Positions 33,403 through 42,943 of a stretch of DNA of 64,000 bases are shown here, piece by piece. The notes beneath the pieces were generated by a model. The model ran no database searches. It was not told the origin of the DNA and worked only from the letters and a program-made list of their open reading frames with translations. The position numbers and the translations under genes were made by a program. The stretch covers positions 1 to 64,000 of the forward strand of contig VOPT01000003.1 of assembly GCA_009594865.1 (NCBI GenBank), in the 5' to 3' direction. Numbering within the stretch: position 1 is the stretch's first letter; every line of letters begins with the position of its first letter. Source of the stretch: Nitrospira sp. (GTDB lineage Bacteria > Nitrospirota > Nitrospiria > Nitrospirales > Nitrospiraceae).

Positions 33403-35607
33403 TTAGACTCGCCACATCGTGGCTTCAAAGTCGTCGCCCGGTCGGGTCACGGTGGCCGGGCTGTGATGAGGATAGCGGGCGATTTCCATTCCGTGCTCGG
33501 CCACCGTGAGCGTCAGTCGTAATTTTGTGCCGACCTCGATTTCCAGGTCTTTGAACGGGATGCCCAGTTCGAGAATTTTGTGTCGGCAGATGGTGCTGTA
33601 GAAACCCCGGTCGCGATACGTGCCGGATTCATCCGCCCGTGCGAGTTGAAAACGATCGACTCCGCCTGGCGTCAAGGCAAACGACAGCCGGTGTTGTTGA
33701 ATGCCTGACCCGATATAGAGGTCGGCCGTGCACTGCTCTTGACGGGTGTCCGATCGTTCATCGAAATCGAGGCGAAGGTACAGCTGTTCGCGATCAAACC
33801 CGAAGAAGATGGCCGTGAACAGCCCTTCAGATTTCCACATTGCCCCGAGCGGCGGAGTCGTATTGATGGTGCCCGCGCCGCGCCATTCGAAAAAGTTCGA
33901 GGCCAGACCGTCCAGCGTGGGGGTGATCAGCGCCAGTGGCAGTTGCACCAGATCGAGGCCTTGTGGCGTGCGCGCTTCGACCAGGGGCTGATTCAAAATC
34001 TCGGGCGGCGTCATCCCGGCATAGGTCCAAACATTGCGCAGGTGGGTGCGAAACAGCCGGTCGAATTCCTGTTTGTAGTCGGTGTCGAAATCATCGCCAT
34101 ACCACCAAAACCAATCACTGCCCTCGGCAGCATACAACTCATCCCAGGCCGCGCGGGCCTTATCCGGCTCCAACGACGGCGTCAATTCCACGAGGCGTGC
34201 CCGCGTGTGTTGCAGGAGATCCCAGCCGCGATTGTCTTCCTGATGGCCGATCCAGATTTTGAAGTCCTGGTTGATCCAGGATCCTGAGTGCAACTGTTCG
34301 AGCCGCTGGGTCGGCGGCGCGGCGTTTATGGCGTCACTCATGGTGTTCAAGTTCACGCGAATGCCATTGCCCAATTGGAACCCATCTCCTTCGAAGGCGC
34401 GGAAGAGTAGGGAGAGAAACCGTTCGCCGCCGTCGTGGTAATGCTCCCAGGGATTCTCGCCGTCGAGAATCACCGCGATTATTCCGCTGTCCAACCGGAT
34501 GTCATAGGCGAGGCTGCGGACCCGCCGGAGCACGTCGTCCGCCGCCGCTTCCGGCGTCGTTTTATGGTAGACAAAGCCGAATGCGTCGGAGATGTCCCGG
34601 TCACGGAATACCATCGAGAGCGGATGGGTTTCCGTGCCCACCGCATAGGGCTGATAGAGATGATAGTGGCGGTTCCAGCCCTGTCCGGTCATCTGCAAGG
34701 AGCGGTAGAGGATGCCTTCATCCGTCGCCAGCCAGCGGAGTCCGGCTTTTGCCACGATCGGTAAGACCTCCGGGCAGACTGAACCCTCAGACGGCCACAG
34801 CCCTGCGGGCGCGCGACCGAACGTGCGGGTGTGGTATTCGACTGCTCGCCTGACTTGCGCCTCGGCATCGGCCGGTGCATGAAACCGGGCCGGAAGCGGC
34901 AGGTCCGGTCTGGCGCGCCGCGTGAATTCCGAGTCAATCACCAGGGGCAGGATGGGGTGAAAAAACGGGGTGGTCGTGAGTTCGATCTGCCCGCGATCCT
35001 GGAGCGCCTTATACATGGGCACGATTTGCCGGATGGCCGTTTGCTGCAGGGCCAGCACTTCCTGCTTATCGTCTTCGGTAAAGCCGCGATTCTTTGCGCG
35101 CAGTTCAGCCAGGCGGGGGAACCGCTGCAGGCTGCCGTATCCGAACCAGGCGAGATTGTGCCAGACCTGCAGGTCCAGGAAATCCTGGGGTGAAAACTGT
35201 CGGGCCAACCGTTCCAAATCGTGACCCTGCACCTCGATGCCGCGTTTGATCAGCAATTCCTGGTAGCGCGGAAACGGGCGCACCATCGTGGCCCAGTTGG
35301 CTGAAAAAAAGTGGCGGATCAGGAAGGCTTTTTCTGTCGGCGTGAGGTCGCCGGCCGGACGTTGTGCATGTTCAAGGAACAGATCGCGAACGCGTCCCGC
35401 CGAAAATTCTTCGAGTTGCAACAGCAGGGACGGCGTGAAATTGAAGGTCGAACGGGTCTCAGGAAAATGCTCGAGCAGGAATGCCATGTCGTAATAGGCC
35501 TTCGTGGCATGCAGGCGGACCCAGGGCATACTCGCAGACCCGGTGAGCGGGTCCGTGTAGTACGGCTGGTGCATATGCCAGAGAAAGCAGAGCTGTATGG
35601 TTTTCAT
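33403..35607 (-). CDS. Glycoside hydrolase family 57 protein
   Basis: A 734-residue cytoplasmic enzyme (no signal peptide). The GH57 N-terminus is CFLWHMHQPYY; FNFTPSLLLQLEEF, the nucleophile segment GLWPSEGSVCPEVL and the acid segment AVILDGENPWEHY are conserved. The C-terminal 200 residues form a beta-rich domain. GH57 members are alpha-amylases, amylopullulanases or branching enzymes acting on alpha-glucans. The exact activity is not decided from sequence. Confidence 0.93.
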   Translation of the reverse strand: MKTIQLCFLWHMHQPYYTDPLTGSASMPWVRLHATKAYYDMAFLLEHFPETRSTFNFTPSLLLQLEEFSAGRVRDLFLEHAQRPAGDLTPTEKAFLIRHFFSANWATMVRPFPRYQELLIKRGIEVQGHDLERLARQFSPQDFLDLQVWHNLAWFGYGSLQRFPRLAELRAKNRGFTEDDKQEVLALQQTAIRQIVPMYKALQDRGQIELTTTPFFHPILPLVIDSEFTRRARPDLPLPARFHAPADAEAQVRRAVEYHTRTFGRAPAGLWPSEGSVCPEVLPIVAKAGLRWLATDEGILYRSLQMTGQGWNRHYHLYQPYAVGTETHPLSMVFRDRDISDAFGFVYHKTTPEAAADDVLRRVRSLAYDIRLDSGIIAVILDGENPWEHYHDGGERFLSLLFRAFEGDGFQLGNGIRVNLNTMSDAINAAPPTQRLEQLHSGSWINQDFKIWIGHQEDNRGWDLLQHTRARLVELTPSLEPDKARAAWDELYAAEGSDWFWWYGDDFDTDYKQEFDRLFRTHLRNVWTYAGMTPPEILNQPLVEARTPQGLDLVQLPLALITPTLDGLASNFFEWRGAGTINTTPPLGAMWKSEGLFTAIFFGFDREQLYLRLDFDERSDTRQEQCTADLYIGSGIQQHRLSFALTPGGVDRFQLARADESGTYRDRGFYSTICRHKILELGIPFKDLEIEVGTKLRLTLTVAEHGMEIARYPHHSPATVTRPGDDFEATMWRV

Positions 35608-35755
35608 CGGGAAGATTCTTGCAGACTCACGGGCAGTATGTCATAGGGGTATGAGCGTTGCAATGAAACGGCTGGATTGATCACGCATGATCGCTTCGTG
35701 CGACCGTGCGATGGCGCGAGTCGTAATATCAGTGTCCGATGAGGAATTCACGACG

Positions 35756-36193
35756 ATGGCATCAGAGCAGATGATCTCGACAGTGATGCGAGGAGCGGCG
35801 CTTGTTACGCCCATATCGGTCCTGCGGTATTGGGGCCCGGTGGGACTTTATGCGGGGCTCATTTTCTTTGGCTCATCGATATCGACCCCGCCCGAAGTCA
35901 TTTCGTCATTGCTCAAGGATATTTCCGACAAGGTCGTTCATGTCAGCGAATATGCTCTGTTCGGAGCCTTGATCTATCGTGCCTCACGCCATGGATCCGG
36001 TCCATGGATAGCACAACATGCGGTGTTGGCAGCGGCAGTTGGTTCAGCACTCTATGGCGTGAGTGACGAGACGCATCAGTGGTTTGTGCCGTTTCGGCAG
36101 TCGGATGTGTGGGATGTCCTCGCCGACACCGTCGGCGGGACTGTGGGGGCCTGGGGCTGGCGTTGGGGCGAGCGGCGCACGTCCCGCGGTTAG
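35756..36193 (+). CDS. VanZ-like family membrane protein
   Basis: A 145-residue protein with about four helices. VanZ signatures: WGPVGLYAGLIFFGSS, SDKVVHVSEYALFGALIYRA, and GVSDETHQWFVPFRQSDVWDVLADTVGG (given in part). GAGGAA nine bases before the ATG at 35756 makes it the likely start; an ATG at 35687 is the alternative. VanZ proteins confer low-level teicoplanin resistance in enterococci; in most bacteria their role is unknown. Confidence 0.92.
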   Translation: MASEQMISTVMRGAALVTPISVLRYWGPVGLYAGLIFFGSSISTPPEVISSLLKDISDKVVHVSEYALFGALIYRASRHGSGPWIAQHAVLAAAVGSALYGVSDETHQWFVPFRQSDVWDVLADTVGGTVGAWGWRWGERRTSRG

Positions 36194-36492
36194 ATTCCCA
36201 AGACGATCATTTCATCGTCCAGTCCCTTGCGCGCAGATCCCTGCCTTGTGTGACCCTGGTGTCTGATCAATCTCTGCGAGTCGTGTCCCGCACGCCCGGT
36301 CTCTTCGATACTCCCACACCGGACACAGCGCAGTGCCCGAATCCAGACATGGCCTCCTGCGTCGACCCTGTCAATGTAGAGGTCGGCAACGAGGTGTCCT
36401 TGACAGTATGAACAGGCGAGACCGGCGGATTTCGTGGAAGAAGAGGCCGTGATGCCTGTGCCTGGCGTGATGTGGCTGAGGTGTGGCGACAT
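36190..36492 (-). CDS. Small zinc-ribbon protein
   Basis: A 100-residue protein with a pair of CxxC knuckles, CSYCQGH and CVRCGSIE, about 25 residues apart, enclosing the beta-rich LVADLYIDR and HVWIRALR. AGGAGG lies just upstream of the ATG, so the gene is probably real. Overlaps the convergent VanZ gene by 4 bases at the stops. Function unknown. Confidence 0.75.
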   Translation of the reverse strand: MSPHLSHITPGTGITASSSTKSAGLACSYCQGHLVADLYIDRVDAGGHVWIRALRCVRCGSIEETGRAGHDSQRLIRHQGHTRQGSARKGLDDEMIVLGI

Positions 36493-36755
36493 GGGGGCCT
36501 CCTGCTCGTGAGGGTGGTGGGTGGTATGCCCCTGTGAGTACGCAAGGAAGATGCCTGGAGCAGACAGATGGAGTCACGTTGGAAGATCTCTTGGGAGGAT
36601 CACTATCGGAGCGAGCAGCGGCGCTGCAGACGCGGAATCACAGTCGTCGCAGTGAGGCGTCGAATCGATTGGGCGATGTTCAAATCGGCCAGGCCCATTA
36701 CCGGCAGGAACAGGGTGCGGCAATTTTTTCCGCCGGTGCAGAACCAGGTCGTTAC

Positions 36756-37727
36756 CTACCAGGCATAGGCTTCCGGAGCTGTCCCTCCGGGCCCGGGAAA
36801 TATGGCATCTAACGTCTTGAGTTGCTCTGGCGTCAGAGTCAGTTCCAGACTTGGCATCGTGGCAGTCAATTGCTCCATCGTGCGCGGGCCGATAATGGGG
36901 GCCGTCACCGCTGGTTGATGTAGCAGCCAGGCCAGGGCGACCGCGGCCGGCGCAGCATTGAGCGTGCGGCAATACTGTTCATACGCTTCCAGCTTCTGAC
37001 GATGGGTCTCAATATCCTTGCGGACGTCCTCTTCCGCTCGGCGACCGTTCGTGCTTGGGCTCAGGGCGCCGCCCAGCAATCCTCGTGCGAGGGGACTCCA
37101 CGGAATGATGCCGAGGCCGTAGGCCTGACAGGCCGGAATCACTTCGAGTTCGACGGTGCGCTCGAGCAGGTTGTACAGGCTCTGCTCGGAAATGAGGCCG
37201 AGAAAATGGCGCGATTTCGCCAGCTCTTGGGCCTGGGCGATGTGCCAGCCGGCAAAATTGCTGCTGCCGACGTAGAGCACCTTGCCTTCGCGGCAGAGTT
37301 GCTCCATCGCTTGCCAGATTTCATCCCAGGGGCAGTCACGATCGATATGGTGCATCTGGTAGAGGTCGATATAGTCGGTGTTCAGTCGCCGCAGACTGCC
37401 TTCACAGGCATGTTTGATGTGCCGCGCCGACAGGCGTGACTCGTTGGGCCAGTCGCCCATCCGTCCGTAGACTTTGGTGGCCAACACGACCTTCTCGCGC
37501 CGACCGCCTCCCTGAGCAAGCCATCGCCCGACGATCTGCTCCGTGACACCCTCTCCCACCTTCCAGCCATACACATTGGCGCTGTCGAAAAAATTGATGC
37601 CCAATTCGAGCGCGTGGTCCATGATCTGACCACTGTCGGCTTCGGTGGTGTGAGGGCCGAAGTTCATGGTGCCGAGGCAGAGGCGGCTGACGCGTAACCC
37701 GGAGCGGCCGAGGTGAACGTATTGCAT
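36756..37727 (-). CDS. Aldo/keto reductase
   Basis: A 323-residue NADPH-dependent reductase of the AKR superfamily. The catalytic tetrad is visible as Asp and Tyr in FFDSANVYG, Lys in VLATKVYG and His in LYQMHHIDRD. The cofactor-binding C-terminus ends in APIIGPRTMEQL. AAGGAGG precedes the ATG at 37727, preferred over 37781. Substrate unknown. Confidence 0.95.
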   Translation of the reverse strand: MQYVHLGRSGLRVSRLCLGTMNFGPHTTEADSGQIMDHALELGINFFDSANVYGWKVGEGVTEQIVGRWLAQGGGRREKVVLATKVYGRMGDWPNESRLSARHIKHACEGSLRRLNTDYIDLYQMHHIDRDCPWDEIWQAMEQLCREGKVLYVGSSNFAGWHIAQAQELAKSRHFLGLISEQSLYNLLERTVELEVIPACQAYGLGIIPWSPLARGLLGGALSPSTNGRRAEEDVRKDIETHRQKLEAYEQYCRTLNAAPAAVALAWLLHQPAVTAPIIGPRTMEQLTATMPSLELTLTPEQLKTLDAIFPGPGGTAPEAYAW

Positions 37728-37881
37728 GGAGCCTCCTTGGCTGGAGCCATCAGAATACCGGCTTTCGGTAGATGCTGACAACCAACTTACCGCATGCGTG
37801 GATGTGTGAGGTGCGGAGGCACGATGCAGCAGGTGAGTTTCTGCTGGCAGTCCGGAACGGTTTGGTTATAATGCCGATCGT

Positions 37882-39000
37882 ATGACCACAACAAATCCAG
37901 CCGCGCCTGCGGCACCGCTTGCTCCTCCTGATCCTGAACGTATCGCCCAGACGGTTGCCACTCGATTGCCTTTTCGCGGCGAGATGACCGCACTCAGCGC
38001 GCTGGCCGGTGATGCATCCAATCGCCGGTATTTCCGGATCGCCTTGAAGGGGACGCCCTCCGGGCTGATTCTCATGCAACTCGCCGACCCGGAAGGGTTC
38101 AAGAAATCCGAAGAGGCAGTGAGCGGCGCGTCCGCACAAATCACAGAATTACCGTTCACCAATGTGCTGACCCATTTGCAACGGACAGGCGTCACTGTTC
38201 CTGCATTGCATTATTTTGATCGTGACGCCGGGTTGCTGTATCTGGAGGATTTTGGAGACCTGACGTTGGCGGAGGCCTGTCGGGATGCAGATCCTGCGAG
38301 GCTCGAGGCGTGGTATCGCCAAGCGATCAATCAACTGGTTCTCCTGCAGGTCAAAGGCACCACACCGCCTGCGCCGGGATGTATTGCGTTTCACCGGCGC
38401 TTCGATGTGCCGCTGCTGATGTGGGAATTCGACCACTTTGTCGAGTACGGCATCACGGCGCGTCTGGGACAACCCATGAAACCGGCAGACGATGCTGCCG
38501 TGCGGGCGGCGTTCCAGCGTATCGCCGAATTGCTGGCGGGGCAGCCGCAGGTGTTCGTCCATCGCGATTACCATTCGCGTAACCTCATGGTCGATGGATC
38601 GCGCATGGGCATCATCGATTTTCAAGACGCGCTCATGGGACCGGCCACCTATGATCTGGCGTCGCTGCTGAAGGATGCCTATATCGAATTGGATGACGCG
38701 GTGGTCGATCGACTGGTCGAGCATTTCCTCAACGGCCTTGCCGGCTTGGGCGTGAAGGTCGCGGATCGTGCGGCCTTTCGCCGCCTATTCGACCTCACCA
38801 GTATTCAACGGAACCTCAAAGCCGCTGGCCGATTTGTGTATATTGATCGAGTCAAACACAACCCGAAATTTCTCGCCGATATTCCTCGCGTGCTGGGCTA
38901 TGTCAAACGCAACCTCGCAAAATACCCCGAACTGGCCCCGTTGCGGCAGCATCTCGCCCCATACGTGGCCGAACTGCACTCGCGCCCGACTGACTCATAA
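37882..39000 (+). CDS. amgK: AmgK-like sugar 1-kinase (aminoglycoside phosphotransferase fold)
   Basis: A 372-residue phosphotransferase. The kinase motifs are VFVHRDYHSRNLMVDG (catalytic Asp) and GIIDFQDALMGPATYDLASL (metal-binding Asp). This pattern with a long helical C-terminus is that of AmgK, which phosphorylates N-acetylmuramic acid and GlcNAc at the anomeric position in peptidoglycan recycling. The immediate downstream nucleotidyltransferase (MurU-like, 27 bases away) supports this. The specific substrate is inferred. Confidence 0.88.
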   Translation: MTTTNPAAPAAPLAPPDPERIAQTVATRLPFRGEMTALSALAGDASNRRYFRIALKGTPSGLILMQLADPEGFKKSEEAVSGASAQITELPFTNVLTHLQRTGVTVPALHYFDRDAGLLYLEDFGDLTLAEACRDADPARLEAWYRQAINQLVLLQVKGTTPPAPGCIAFHRRFDVPLLMWEFDHFVEYGITARLGQPMKPADDAAVRAAFQRIAELLAGQPQVFVHRDYHSRNLMVDGSRMGIIDFQDALMGPATYDLASLLKDAYIELDDAVVDRLVEHFLNGLAGLGVKVADRAAFRRLFDLTSIQRNLKAAGRFVYIDRVKHNPKFLADIPRVLGYVKRNLAKYPELAPLRQHLAPYVAELHSRPTDS

Positions 39001-39027
39001 CTCAACACGTACAACTCACCACTCGTT

Positions 39028-39801
39028 ATGAAGGCGATGATCCTCGCAGCAGGCCTCGGTACCAGGCTGAGACCGCTGACCGATACCACACCGAAACCGC
39101 TTTTGCCGGTCGCCGGCACCCCGATGATCGTCTGGAATCTGCTGCTCTTGAAGCGGCATGGCATTCGTGACGTCGTCATCAACCTCCATCATCTCGGCAC
39201 CATGATTTCGCAAGCCCTGGGAGACGGCCGCGCGTTGGGGATGCGAATTGTCTATTCGCACGAGCCGGTTATTCTCGGCACCGGCGGGGGAATCAAGCAG
39301 GCCGAGCCGCATTTCAAGGGTGAACCGGTGTTAATTCTCAATGGCGATACCCTATTTGAGTTGGACCTTGGCGCTCTCATGGCGTTCCACCGTGAGCAGC
39401 AGGCGGTGGCGACACTGGTGTTGCGCAAGGATCCCGAGGCGGCTCGTTGGGGGCTGGTCGAAGTGACCGACCGGGGGGAGGTGGTGCGCATCACAGGCCG
39501 CGGTCGTGCAGACTCGGCGCAGACCCTGGCGCGCATGTTTGCCGGCATTCACATTTTGCATCCGCGTCTCTTACAGACCCTGCCCGTGGGCAAGGAATGT
39601 TCGATCATCGATGCCTATGTGCAGGGCATCCACGACGGAGAGCGGATCGTGGGCTACGATTTTGACGGATTTTGGAGCGATGTGGGAACGCCCGAGCGGT
39701 ATGCGCAAGTGGAGCGAGATGCAGCCGCGGGGTTGCTGAGTCTCGCCGCCAGGTCTACCGATGGTTTGTCTCGCGGGACACCTGTGAAGCGTGAAGCGTG
39801 A
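39028..39801 (+). CDS. murU: MurU-like nucleotidyltransferase
   Basis: A 257-residue sugar-1-phosphate nucleotidyltransferase. The nucleotide-binding motif is LAAGLGTRLRPLTDTTPKPLL, followed by LNGDTLFELDLGAL for metal binding and DFDGFWSDVGTPERYAQVER near the end. Length matches MurU, which turns MurNAc-1-phosphate into UDP-MurNAc. Pairing with AmgK makes a complete two-step salvage route. Confidence 0.88.
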   Translation: MKAMILAAGLGTRLRPLTDTTPKPLLPVAGTPMIVWNLLLLKRHGIRDVVINLHHLGTMISQALGDGRALGMRIVYSHEPVILGTGGGIKQAEPHFKGEPVLILNGDTLFELDLGALMAFHREQQAVATLVLRKDPEAARWGLVEVTDRGEVVRITGRGRADSAQTLARMFAGIHILHPRLLQTLPVGKECSIIDAYVQGIHDGERIVGYDFDGFWSDVGTPERYAQVERDAAAGLLSLAARSTDGLSRGTPVKREA

Positions 39802-39932
39802 AGCGTATTTCGTTGCGGCTAAGAGTGTATGGCTAATGGCGGTAAGAGAGCCGCGCTTAAGCTCCAAAACCGGCAGCCATCTGCTCTGTTTTCGGGCGAG
39901 ATACGAGAAACGCTTCACGAGCGACGAGTCAT
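39781..39932. repeat. Intergenic element with CGTGAAGCG repeat ends
   Basis: On the left, GTGAAGC occurs three times in tandem (39783-39804); on the right, CGAGATACGAGAAACGCTTCACGAG (39897 on) is its inverted complement plus a CGAGATACGAG unit. The two ends could pair across about 100 bases between murU and the response-regulator gene. The same words recur at 6170-6195 and 48706-48776. Confidence 0.65.
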
Positions 39933-39962
39933 GCTGACGGTCGTTTTCGCCGTCCTGCCTGG

Positions 39963-41339
39963 TTATTCGGCGGCGGCGGGCTTACGCTGCTTGATCAATC
40001 GCGCGAGATAGGTTCGCTGCAGATCGAGAAACTCCGCGGCCTTCGTCTGATTCCCCGCCGCTTTTTCCAATGCCCGATCGATGATATAGGCACTGTGCGC
40101 TTCCATGGACTCATGGTAGGTGAGATTCAGGTAGGGAAGCGCGTGGTCCCCGCCGCCTTTGCCTGCCGCGTCCTCGGGAGTCAGTGCCAGAAATTCCGGT
40201 TCAATCACGTCGTTCGGGCTGAGCACGACTGCGCGTGAAAGGACGTTGTCGAGTTCGCGGATGTTGCCCGGCCAGGAGTAGTGAGTGAGCGAAGCCCTGG
40301 CCGCGGGGCTGAGGGTCACGCCGGGGCGTTTGGCCTCGTAGGCATGCCGCTTCAGGAAAAATTCCGCGAGTCCCACGATGTCTTCGCTCCGTTCCCGCAG
40401 GGGAGGGAGGGTAAAGCTGACGACGTTGAGGCGGAAGAACAAATCTTCCCTGAATTGTCCGGCTTTCACTGATTGCCGGAGATCCTTATTGGTGGCCGCC
40501 ACGAAACGAATATTGACGGACACCGAGCGTGTACCGCCGACGCGTTGAAATTCCTTGTCCTGCAGGACGCGCAGCAGTTTCGCCTGCAAGGGCAGAGGCA
40601 TGTCTCCGATCTCGTCAAGGAAGACCGTTCCTCCCTCCGCCATTTCGAGTTTGCCCTTCTGAAGCCGGTCCGCGCCGGTGAAGGCGCCGCGTTCATGGCC
40701 GAAGAGCTCATTCTCGAGTAGCGTTTCCGTGAGGGCCACGCAGTTGATGACGACCATGGGCATGCTCTGCCGCGGACTCCACTGATGAATGGAGCGCGCG
40801 AACAGTTCCTTACCGGTCCCGCTTTCGCCCAGCAGGAGAATGCTGGCGTCCGACTTGGCGGCGCGCTGAGCCGACTCGATGATGCCCTTGATCTTTTGGC
40901 TTTCCCCGACGATGGTGGCATAACGGTTTTGCACGTCGGACTTGAGGGCGGCGACCTGCCGCTTCAACGAATCTCGCTCCAGCGCCTTCTGGATGACGAT
41001 CAGCAAGTGATCTTTTTCCAACGGCTTGGTCAGAAAGTCATACGCGCCATGGCGCATGGCTTCCACCGCATCCGGAATGGTGCCTGCGGCGGTCATGACG
41101 ATGACGGGGATGTCTTCGCATTGCTTGTTCTGGGCCATGCGTTTCAGGACGTCCATGCCTTTGAGGCGCGGCAGGTACAGATCCAGCAGAACCAGATTGG
41201 GCGATTCCTGCTCGATGAGCTCAAGCCCTCGTTGGCCATCACCGGCGGTCAGCGTCTTGTATCCGCCCGCATCAAGACGATCCTGCAACATCGTCACGAT
41301 GTCTTGATCGTCATCGACTATGAGTACCTTGGCTTTCAT
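39963..41339 (-). CDS. Sigma-54-dependent NtrC-family response regulator
   Basis: A 458-residue activator. REC domain (residues 1-120, acidic pocket VDDDQDI, phospho-Asp in NLVLLDLYLPRL). AAA+ domain with Walker A GESGTGKELFAR, the sigma-54 contact loop ERGAFTGAD and Walker B GGTVFLDEIGDM. C-terminal Fis-type helix-turn-helix (ALEKAAGNQTKAAEFLDLQR). It opens sigma-54 promoters when phosphorylated. No sensor kinase is adjacent; DUF1015 is 20 bases upstream on the same strand. A candidate regulator for the promoter at 25824. Confidence 0.95.
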   Translation of the reverse strand: MKAKVLIVDDDQDIVTMLQDRLDAGGYKTLTAGDGQRGLELIEQESPNLVLLDLYLPRLKGMDVLKRMAQNKQCEDIPVIVMTAAGTIPDAVEAMRHGAYDFLTKPLEKDHLLIVIQKALERDSLKRQVAALKSDVQNRYATIVGESQKIKGIIESAQRAAKSDASILLLGESGTGKELFARSIHQWSPRQSMPMVVINCVALTETLLENELFGHERGAFTGADRLQKGKLEMAEGGTVFLDEIGDMPLPLQAKLLRVLQDKEFQRVGGTRSVSVNIRFVAATNKDLRQSVKAGQFREDLFFRLNVVSFTLPPLRERSEDIVGLAEFFLKRHAYEAKRPGVTLSPAARASLTHYSWPGNIRELDNVLSRAVVLSPNDVIEPEFLALTPEDAAGKGGGDHALPYLNLTYHESMEAHSAYIIDRALEKAAGNQTKAAEFLDLQRTYLARLIKQRKPAAAE

Positions 41340-41358
41340 CGCGTCCTGCGTGTCGTTC

Positions 41359-42681
41359 CTACCCTTCCATCACATTCATGACCAGGCCGGTGAGCGGCTT
41401 GGGGAAGAAGTAGGTCGACTTGTGGGGCATCCGCTCGCCCGCCGAGGCGACAGCTTTGACCTCGGCGACTTTCGTCGGGTTGAGCAACAGGGCGGCCGTG
41501 CCGGTTCCCTGACGGACCCAGTTCAAGGCTTCGTGGTCATCTTTCGAATACAACATGGCTTCCTGCTCCTGCTGGGTCGGGCAGAGCGTGGAAATGACGT
41601 GCTGCTGCAGCAGTGACACGTCGAGGCGATCACGCGGGGACGCGGCGGCGGTGGGGCGATGAGACGGTCGCAAGGTCAATAAGTAGTAGTGCGAATCGTT
41701 CTTCAGGGCCAGTCCGAACATCGGTACAGTCTGGCCTTGGCTGCGTAATGCATTGATGAATTGCCCCCGCACCTGCGCTTCATTGCCTGCTTGGAAGGGG
41801 AGCGCCGTCACCTCAAACACAGGCTCGAATTTCCCCAGCAAATCCTTCGGCGCCGGAACCGCGGTCGTCAGGACGCGATGGGTCGGCAGGACGGTCAATC
41901 CCTTGTCTTCCAGGCTAGCGAACAACATCAGCACGTTGTCGTAGGGTTGTGGCGACGAGGCCGCTCCGGCCTGTTGGCGTCTGGCGCGGCGGTAGTTGAG
42001 GGCCGTTTCGTAGCGATGGTGTCCGTCGGCGATGAACAGTTGTTTTGTGTTCATGATCTGGACGACCTTCGCGAGCACGTTCGGATCGGTGACGCTCCAC
42101 AATTGCTGCCGGAAGCCCTCGTCGTCCTGGAAATCGATGCGCGGTTTCTCCGCCGCGATCGACTGTTCGAGCAAGGTGAGGACTTCGTTCTGAGGGTCCG
42201 AATACAGTGAAATGATTGCACTGAAGTTGGCACGGCAGGCTTCGAGCAGATTGAGCCGGTCGGTTTTCGCCGCCGCGCGGGTGTTCTCGTGCGGGTAGAT
42301 CTTGCCCGATCCGAATTCTTCGAGCGCCACCGTCGACAGGAATCCTTTGAAGACCTTAGTCGGCGTGCCGGGAGCCGAATAGGGCGGCCGGTATTCGATG
42401 GTGTGGTAGTACACAGCCGGCTGGGAGTCTTTGCGGAGAGCCCCGCTCTTCAACCACTCGCGGAGGGCGCCTGCGGCGCGGGTGTATTTATTGTTTGCAG
42501 GCGTGTCGCCCGCTTGTTCATAGCCGAGTTCCAGGCGAATAACGTTGTTCGGGTGCCGATCGTGCAAAGTCTTTTGCAGCGAGTTGTCGATGATGTCATA
42601 CGGCGGTGCGACGACCTTCCGAACGTCGCCGACTGTCGCGGGATGATACAGGGTGCCGTGAAAGGGAATGATATGTGCCAT
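41359..42681 (-). CDS. DUF1015 family protein
   Basis: A 440-residue soluble protein. Family features: IIPFHGTLYHPATVGDVRKV at the start, VVAPPYDIID, the central IADGHHRYETALNYRRARR and the end HKSTYFFPKPLTGLVMNVMEG (in part). Widely distributed with no proven biochemistry. Same strand as, and 19 bases before, the response regulator. Confidence 0.95.
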   Translation of the reverse strand: MAHIIPFHGTLYHPATVGDVRKVVAPPYDIIDNSLQKTLHDRHPNNVIRLELGYEQAGDTPANNKYTRAAGALREWLKSGALRKDSQPAVYYHTIEYRPPYSAPGTPTKVFKGFLSTVALEEFGSGKIYPHENTRAAAKTDRLNLLEACRANFSAIISLYSDPQNEVLTLLEQSIAAEKPRIDFQDDEGFRQQLWSVTDPNVLAKVVQIMNTKQLFIADGHHRYETALNYRRARRQQAGAASSPQPYDNVLMLFASLEDKGLTVLPTHRVLTTAVPAPKDLLGKFEPVFEVTALPFQAGNEAQVRGQFINALRSQGQTVPMFGLALKNDSHYYLLTLRPSHRPTAAASPRDRLDVSLLQQHVISTLCPTQQEQEAMLYSKDDHEALNWVRQGTGTAALLLNPTKVAEVKAVASAGERMPHKSTYFFPKPLTGLVMNVMEG

Positions 42682-42943
42682 GCGGGTCTATCCTTTTTGC
42701 GCTATGGGTGCAGGGTGGCATGCGGGCTGTCGGGAAAGGCCGTTGTTGGCGGAGCGAACGGCTTTTCCGCACAGTCTGCGGCGGTTACTGTTTGAATGTG
42801 TGCGTCGTGAAGCGCCATATGGCCGTCGTGGTGGTAGGGTCTCAACATTTTTTACAGGTTCATCCGGCGGCAAATGAGGCCGTCGCTGAACGAATTCGTA
42901 CGGTCAGCAGAGCGTGGGCGTTGTGAAGCCGGACGGCGGCAAC

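Noticed and set aside
36493..36755. Frames of 66 and 109 codons between the zinc-ribbon and aldo/keto reductase genes
   Set aside because: No ribosome binding site, basic low-complexity composition and no recognised domain; the 263 bases show nothing I can support.
42682..42943. Short frames between DUF1015 and the polyprenyl synthase genes
   Set aside because: All are under 85 codons, mutually overlapping and without protein-like features.
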